Of a stretch of DNA of 64,000 nucleotides, positions 55,263 to 64,000 are shown one piece after another; position 1 is the first letter of the stretch, and the number at the start of each line of letters is the position of its first letter. The notes below the pieces were generated by a model. That model did no database searches. It saw only the letters and a list, made by a program, of their open reading frames with translations, and was not told where the DNA came from. The stretch is taken from NCBI GenBank assembly GCA_002749535.1, contig MZZL01000076.1, forward strand, positions 34,760-98,759, in the 5' to 3' direction. A program made the position numbers and the translations under genes. The stretch comes from Apophysomyces variabilis (lineage: Eukaryota; Mucoromycota; Mucoromycetes; Mucorales; Mucoraceae).

Positions 55263-57267
55263 GTCAGCAAGTTTTGGTGTGTTGTGTATAAAAAGTGAAA
55301 AGCTCGGACACGAACTTTTTCCACGCGCACGCGTCTTAGGGAAAAAAGTTGCTATTTTTGCTACTCCGGATGTCAGTCGCGCGATCAAAAACCGTCACAA
55401 GGCAGTACCTTTCTCTCTGTCTTAACCCACCGTCCAATTGAGTTCTCCTTAACCCTTTCCCAGGGATTTAAAAAAAAGAACCAATGTCTATGACAAGATA
55501 AACTTGCATACACAATAAGCACATCATGTCTTATGTGTTTGGGAGTTTGGCCTATATAGCTAAAAAGTTTTATTTCTTTTTCTCAGAAAGGCAGCTCGTG
55601 GTTTTGCATGAGCATTGACTTGTTCTGGTCATACAGTATAGAACATGGTCGTCTTCAGAAAGAAAATGAAGTAAACACTTGTTGAGGCTCTATGAGTGGT
55701 ATATATTCTCAGGATTTCTATTTTTGACCAGGCTTTGATTGTAAAGCTGACTTGGCAAAAGGAAGAAGAACTTCAAAACCTTAAAATCGTAATTGGACCC
55801 TATCCCGAAGGCAGAATAAGATAAAAGTAAAGAATGGGAACCAATAGTATCATTGTGATATGAAAATGACGTGCTCCCCTCACTTGAACCCGTGCTCTTG
55901 GCCAAGTTGACGTAAGGAAACCTATCCAAACTATGATAAGGGTGCAGTTTAGAAGACCAGGCACAGATAGCACTGTAGGTAACCCATAAAACATCCCCTC
56001 CTAGTCCTATGAAGGATTATTGAAAATGTATGGAAATAATAAAAAAAAGAGACAGAAAGAGAGAGACAATGGCGTAATTACCGTCCCAGTTCACTTTAGT
56101 TATGTTCGCTATCCTCTTTCTTTTTTATGTCTGACGGCACATAAGCTTATCCACAGTGAAGGGGGATAGCCAAGTATAGCATCCATACTATCAGGGCAAT
56201 TACCCATAATCGTATGCTTGTCAGAGAGAAGCAAAATCCGGAAACACTTTCATTGGGGGAAAAATGACAGGTTGTCCTAGCTGGCCAATGGACGTATCAC
56301 TTCCCTGTCATTCTTCTATCGGAATGCTTCCCATCGGAACTTTAGTTCCATCCCCCACCGGGTCTGATCCCGCTGTGCTGACTTTTGACTAGAAGCATGT
56401 TTCATGTCAAAAACAAAAAGGAAATGCAATCATTCCCCAAAAAACAAAAAAAAACATATATGCATTCAGTTTCATCATAGGTTCAGAAGAAAAGAAAGTC
56501 TTGCATAAGTCTATTTCTCTCGCTAACTTGCTGAAATAATGGGATCGTTAGACAACACACTGTCATAGAAAAGAAAAAAGGACGCGTCTGCCATTGACTT
56601 GTACCACGATGGTATCTAGCCAACCACGTTTTTATAGGATATTAACTCTTTTTTTCTTTTTCTCATCGTTCAGGGAAACAAAAAAGGGTTATTTTCATAT
56701 GTCTCTAGCAGAGATAAAGTTGTATCACTTTTACCATTATATTTAAGGGTAACGGAAGGACCCCGTTTGGAAAAGAAAAAAAAAAGGAAATCGGTCAGGT
56801 ACATTTTTATTTTTTTGGTTCTTCACGTAACAGACAATTTGGATAATTTTTTTTTCTGAAGGATTAAACAAGAGAGATAGATGCGTTGGTTTTTCGTTTT
56901 ACAGGTAAGAAAAGATGAAAAAGAATAAAATAAAATGGGATGGGAGGGTATACACCATACTTCACATAAAAAAGTACATAAGAAAACAAAATGGATGTTT
57001 GAACAAAAAAGAGAAAATAACAATCAAAGGAAGCTGGCATAATGTGTATATATATATATATAAACATGATCTTCTTCTTCTTCTTCTTCTTCTTTGCTTC
57101 TTCTCCTTATTGGTAGACAAAAAGGCAGAAAAAAAAAGAGAAAAGAAACAAAGACAAATGGGATTACCTCATGAAATGGTTTGGTTTGATTTGATTTTTG
57201 GTTGCTTTTTTTTTACGGTTTTTCTGGTTGGTTATTTTGGGGGATTTCGGTGTGCCACTTATTCATG
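55263..57267. other. 2-kb intergenic region
   Basis: Upstream of RFC5 on one side and downstream of the 230-aa gene on the other. Only overlapping low-complexity open frames; a TA run (about 57049-57062) and a CTT trinucleotide run (about 57070-57092). No RNA gene recognised. Confidence 0.45.
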
Positions 57268-57960
57268 TCATTCAGTGGCTGCACGTTTTCGTCTCCATTC
57301 CACCACTTGTTCGCATGGAGGTTGTATTGGTTCGGCTTCTTCTTCATCATCCTGACCAACCACAATTTTGAAACGACCTTTGTGTATGACATTGCAAATG
57401 GGTCTATCTTCCTGTGTAGAATGGCGACGAAGGTGGGAAATGAAATCCTGGGACGCATAACTCGTCGCAGCGGTTGATCCGCCAGAACTTGAAGAAGAAG
57501 AACCAATGGAAGAAACAACGGTGTGATAGGAATAGGACGAGGATTGGATTGGGATGGGCTGAGGTGTCTGTTGTTGTGGGCATTCATTGTACCAAAAGTC
57601 AGAATCCCAGATACGTGGACAGGTACGCAAATCGGAAGAGATGGCTGTACGAACGGTAAGATGATGTTGCGTGGTAGATACTAGATCGGGATCGGTTTCT
57701 GATGGTGGTTTTATTTTGATGCCTGCCAATTCAGCAAATTCTTTAGCAGTAAGATCTTCGCATTTGATTTCGGGTGAAGGAGAAGGTCGATGACGAATGA
57801 ATTTTTCGGTGGCGGCTGCTAAGGTGGTAGGAGTCCATTGTTTTTTACTATTTGCTGAATATTTTGCAAATAGTGCTAATCCTTTACGCCATTTGCTGTT
57901 TGGAGTTTGATAATGAGCAGGCATAGAAGGAGGATTGTGCGATAGAGCAGCGAGGGTCAT
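57268..57960 (-). CDS. Unrecognised 230-aa protein
   Basis: Single-exon frame beginning MTLAALSHNPPSMPAHYQTP. Codon use and composition look genuine: a globular N-terminal part (KWRKGLALFAKYSANSKKQW, about residues 23-42; CEDLTAKEFAELAGIKI, about 68-84; CPRIWDSDFWYNE, about 112-124), a Ser/Gln-rich linker, and a C-terminal part with KGRFKIVVG followed by an acidic patch and a basic WRRKRAA end. No known domain is recognised. The KGRFKI-type strand near an acidic patch suggests a conserved motif within an otherwise disordered regulatory protein (inference). There is no obvious operon-like partner. Confidence 0.6.
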   Translation of the reverse strand: MTLAALSHNPPSMPAHYQTPNSKWRKGLALFAKYSANSKKQWTPTTLAAATEKFIRHRPSPSPEIKCEDLTAKEFAELAGIKIKPPSETDPDLVSTTQHHLTVRTAISSDLRTCPRIWDSDFWYNECPQQQTPQPIPIQSSSYSYHTVVSSIGSSSSSSGGSTAATSYASQDFISHLRRHSTQEDRPICNVIHKGRFKIVVGQDDEEEAEPIQPPCEQVVEWRRKRAATE

Positions 57961-59911
57961 GAAAAGAAGAAGAATAATAAGAGATAGGATACATACAAAA
58001 TATAGCAGAAAGGGTTGTTTATCGAGTTATAAAAATAAAAACAAAAAGAGATCACAAAATAGAATAGAGAAAGATAAAGAGTATTAAAGCGTAAAAAATA
58101 AAATAATAAAAGAAGAAGAGTAAAAGGAATAAGAGAAGAAAAGAGAGGAGAAAAAGCTGAAAAGCAATAAAACTTTTTTTTTTTCGGGACGACGAAAAAA
58201 AGAATCCATCCACCGACCTGTGAATTCGGACGGAACTTGTCGCTCTGTCTCTTTTTTCTTACTCGAAAATCCAAAATCGCCGCTGTTTCGTACCACGTGA
58301 AGACAATAAATGAGCTAATAGCGCACCTGCCTCTTCAGAGAGAGAGAGTATATGTATAATCTATAACAACAATCATCACAATCCTGTTGACATTGGGATG
58401 TTTCTTACTACCTATTCCAAAACAGAGAGGACTTACCAGTAGAAGGGGGATCTACCCACATCAACCGATTCTTGGGTAATCACGGTATCTCAAAGTCCCT
58501 TACTAGAAACGATGACCTCATTTCCACTCATTCCTAACCTACCTTTTATTCCAGAAATTTGTATGGCTTGAATGAGCACTCTTTTTTTTTCCTTTGATCA
58601 TAAGGAGCCTTCCATTTTAACAAATGAGAAGATTCGAACCTGTGGTTTTTTTCCATGTCTGACAATGTACGACAACAATCAAGTTTAAATAATTGCTGAT
58701 GATTGGATCGTACTGATAAAAGAATTAAAATCCTTCTTTTCGAACTGATGGTTGAACGCATCGATATAGATCTTGATCATGAAAAGATGGCCTAGCCTTC
58801 TTTTGTTACTTTCGTTCTTTTCCTCTTACCAACATGCACAAAAGAAAGAAAAAAGAAAACAGAAAGGTAAGATGACGATATGCACTTTTTAGGAGGAGAA
58901 AAGGAGTAAACGAAAAGGGAAGGTCATCATGTACTGGAAGAGCGTAAAAACATATAAGAAAGGATAATAGTTATAATAATAACAATGTACGCCATTCTCA
59001 CGAGTGCCTCACATTTCTGTTCCCTGTCAAAGGGTTGTATAACTGAACTATGTTCAAACTCTTTAGGTGAGACACGGATACGAGAGAGAGAGTGAATGAG
59101 TGACAGAGGGACTGCAACTTACCCTATCCAACCAACGGGGAGGGAGCGGATAGTAGTGAAGGTTACGCAGTGATGATTGAACTGAGAAAGGGTTCATCTC
59201 CCGACATTTTCCGTGACCCGACAGAATATCACCGAAAGAGACACACAGACACAGGGGCTGAAGGGAAAATTTTAGCCTTCCGATAGATGAATGATCCATG
59301 ACACCGTTTTTCCAAAGTCAACCGATTATGACGGCATCATCACTCGATCCAAGAATAAAAAAGAAAGAAACAGAGAGAGAGGTGCATCGAATTCATTCCC
59401 CATTGCGGACGGATAAACTAAAACTTGGTTTTCCTTTCAATGGGCGCTGACGTAACCCTCTATAGGTACATACATCATTGTCATTGTCTCTAGAAAGACC
59501 TTCGACGCTCTCATTTGGAACAACACTGGCAGCTTGGTTGCTTCAGGCCAAACATGTCTCTCTAGATGGGACCAAGGTAACTCAGCAATGCAATCCCAAT
59601 ATGGACCCAAAGATGGAAGTGGTCGTTTCCTCGTTGACAATACAAAAGAAAGCACTTTATAAAGGCGTATCCCATAGCAAAATCTTTATTTAACCCTCCT
59701 GATTGATCGATGATCAAAAAGTGGGATTCACTTGAACTATAACGTCATAAGCAAAACCACATACCATGATGGTTGCCCATGATCTTCTCGGGCCTCTCGC
59801 ATGAAAAGCACAGCAATCAAACTCCGCATACCAAACAAGGAATATCATGCTTGCTTATGTTTGGTCAGATTTCATTCCTGTGTGGAAGTTCCAAGTTCTT
59901 CTTTACCCTTT
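57961..59911. other. 2-kb intergenic region between divergent genes
   Basis: Contains a purine-rich leader for the 230-aa gene (57970-58180) and low-complexity stretches. An isolated GGTTCGAATC-like string on the minus strand (about 58631-58640) does not belong to a foldable tRNA. No gene recognised. Confidence 0.45.
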
Positions 59912-62393
<2,482 letters not shown>

Positions 62394-62542
62394 TCATGGC
62401 CATTGCAATAGCCAATAATAAATTATGCATGAGGGTAGCGGGAACGACGGGAGCGTGTTTTATAAATTACAAAGAAAACAAACCATTTACAAATAGGCTG
62501 TATCCATCCTCTTTTTTCTTTCCCTCTCCTTTGTTTGTGTCG

Positions 62543-63962
62543 TTACGCATGCTCGCAAACGATCGGTAGGCGTTGGGAAATGTCATGATACATATTGTCT
62601 ATGTCCTTACTACGATCCAAGTCTCGTTCTTGGGCAACGTTGTCTTCCTTGTCTTTTTCTTCTTCTTCTTCTTCCTCTTCTTCTTGTTGTTCTCGTTGTT
62701 CTTGTTGTTCTTTAACTTGTTTTCTTCCTGCCTTTTCTTTGACTTTCTCTTTCTCCACTGTTTCCTCTTGGCTTTGCTCCTCATTCTGGCTTGTGATTGC
62801 CTCCTTTGTAGCAACGTCTTTTTCTTCTTCCTCTCGTTCCTGTTCTTCTTCGTCTTCTTCTTTATACTGTAAGTACATCGTCCTTTGTTCTGTTTCGACA
62901 TCCTGTTCGCTGTACTCTTCCTCTTCGTCCCAAGTAATGCATTGGCCTTCGCTACGCTGCAATTGCTGGTATTCTAGTTCGGCATACTCGCACCAATCAC
63001 TGCCAATTTTATTGTTTGCTTTAGATGAACTTACGTCTCCATTGTTCTCTTGTGAAAAAAAAAAGCATTTACCTTAGTATATAATAGGTCGCTGCTTCCT
63101 CTAAAGCATCATTGAGACCTGTTGCCCTTTTTTTGTAATGTTTAGCACGAAGTGACCCCTGATAAGATTCATGGAGTTGAAAACGGTCAAAGTTGACAAA
63201 CGTATCGAAAAAACGCTCGGCAATGTAACCATTTTGTTTTAAGTCGTGTAATAGAAATTGTCCAGGTGTCGTAGGTTGAATCAAATCGTTCCTAGCAAGA
63301 AAAATAAAGAAGGGGAATGAGTGGTCTGTATCGCTCACCCTTTGGCCAACTTCTTTTTCTTTTGTTTTTGGGGCTCTACATTTGGCATATCACGTCTTCG
63401 AAACGGATGCGATCGTCTTCAGCTATACCATAGAAGATTTGTCTTTTTTCTTGTTCTTCCCAAAATTGAGATAATTCATAGGAGGACAAGACGCCATCAC
63501 CATCCGTGTCCATGCAACGGAACCTTTTGTCATTATGAAGGAAAAAAAAAAGAAGGTCAATGTTTCTACCTACATCCGACACCTGTCAAATACCAGTATT
63601 CAATAGCCATCGGTGTGGTCTTGTCCACTTCTGACAAAAGAAACCCTAAGGATATGCATATATGAAAAACCAAACGAAAATGCCCAATCAATGGCAACGG
63701 GCAATTAAAGGAAGGAACAGAAAGGAGTTTACTTACAAATATAGTCAAGGTATGTCAAGGTCAATGGTTCATCGTAATGATCTTGCGAGCAGGCCCATAT
63801 GCGTCCACATTGCATCACACGATGGATAATACGGGGTGCCATGGCTGTATGATCATAACGAGCCAGATCGTATTCGGAGATGACAAGATCATGGTCGCAA
63901 TCCAAGGTCCAAAACTTGCAATAGAGAACATAAAAGTGCTTATAGGAGAAACAATCGTCCGT
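62543..63962 (-). CDS. PP2A regulatory subunit B'' (PPP2R3 type), partial, 5' end outside the window
   Basis: Complement(62543..62999, 63073..63291, 63380..63523, 63594..63645, 63737..63962); 365 residues visible, and an acceptor AG at 63963-63964 shows that more exons lie beyond the window. Segments: FSYKHFYVLYCKFWTLDCDH, first EF-like loop DCDHDLVISEYD, RIIHRVMQCGRIW, TYLDYIWFLLSEVDKTTPMA, EYWFRCMDTDGDGVLSSYEL with the second EF-hand loop DTDGDGVLSSYE, then QPTTPGQFLLHDLKQNG and RFFDTFVNFDRFQLHES. B'' subunits direct PP2A in a Ca2+-sensitive way. The last exon adds an unusual, very Glu-rich tail of about 120 residues after the conserved domain. Confidence 0.92.
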
Positions 63963-64000
63963 CTAAAGAACGGAAATAGGGTCGATCAATAGGTATATAG
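63963..64000 (-). other. Intron of PP2A B'' running off the window
   Basis: The AG at 63964-63963 on the minus strand is the acceptor, and an in-frame stop occurs just upstream of it, so the coding sequence must continue in an exon beyond position 64000. Confidence 0.7.

Noticed and set aside
58600..58700. tRNA-like T-loop string (GGTTCGAATC) on the minus strand
   Set aside because: No A box, no acceptor or anticodon stem could be formed around it; chance match.
62573..63077. Plus-strand Ser/Phe-rich frames at the end of the window
   Set aside because: Reverse complement of the Glu-rich tail of PP2A B''.

Overview
This window is nuclear DNA from an early-diverging filamentous fungus, most likely Mucoromycota (Mucorales-like). 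The evidence is: (i) intron-rich genes with short introns (about 50-110 nt, one of about 750 nt holding an assembly gap), whose exon models close with correct phase by hand; (ii) genes typical of non-yeast fungi (muskelin, USP7-type protease with MATH domain, PRL phosphatase, PP2A B'', DDX21 with GUCT domain, complex I NDUFS5); (iii) Crinkler (CRN) genes, Crypton tyrosine recombinases with a GCR1_C domain, and MULE transposons. The species cannot be fixed from sequence alone.

Layout. 1-10.2 kb is a mobile-element island: a 3.8-kb MULE with 88-bp terminal inverted repeats carrying a decayed transposase/SWIM/OTU-protease gene, a Tc1-type transposase remnant, a frameshifted Crinkler with a nuclease-like C-terminus, and a second Tc1-type transposase pseudogene. 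A small gene with one C2H2 finger follows at 10.2 kb. 12.1-31.3 kb is a housekeeping block: DDX21-like helicase (-), kynureninase (+), two Zn2Cys6 regulators (-), a 4.2-kb intergenic stretch, muskelin (+), isopentenyl phosphate kinase (+) and EMC2 (-). 31.5-43.2 kb is a second island: a MITE-like element, a 1.3-kb TIR element, a MULE remnant, a broken Crypton, a paralogue of the C2H2 gene, and a Crinkler NTPase/nuclease pseudogene. 43.5-64 kb is mostly housekeeping: NDUFS5, PRL phosphatase, a GPI-type cysteine-rich surface protein, a tandem repeat array, a GATA factor, RFC5, an unrecognised 230-aa protein, a USP7-like protease without its usual C-terminal half, and the 3' part of PP2A B''.

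The most unusual signal is that both islands contain the same set: DDE transposon debris, a Crinkler with a near-identical promoter and N-terminal header but an unrelated C-terminal domain, and one member of an apparently orphan family with an N-terminal helix and one C-terminal CX2CX12HX4H finger. Both Crinklers are broken here, while both finger genes are intact. Two runs of N (19377-19761 and 47337-47931) are assembly gaps flanked by homopolymers; the first has the same sequence on both sides and may not be a true gap.
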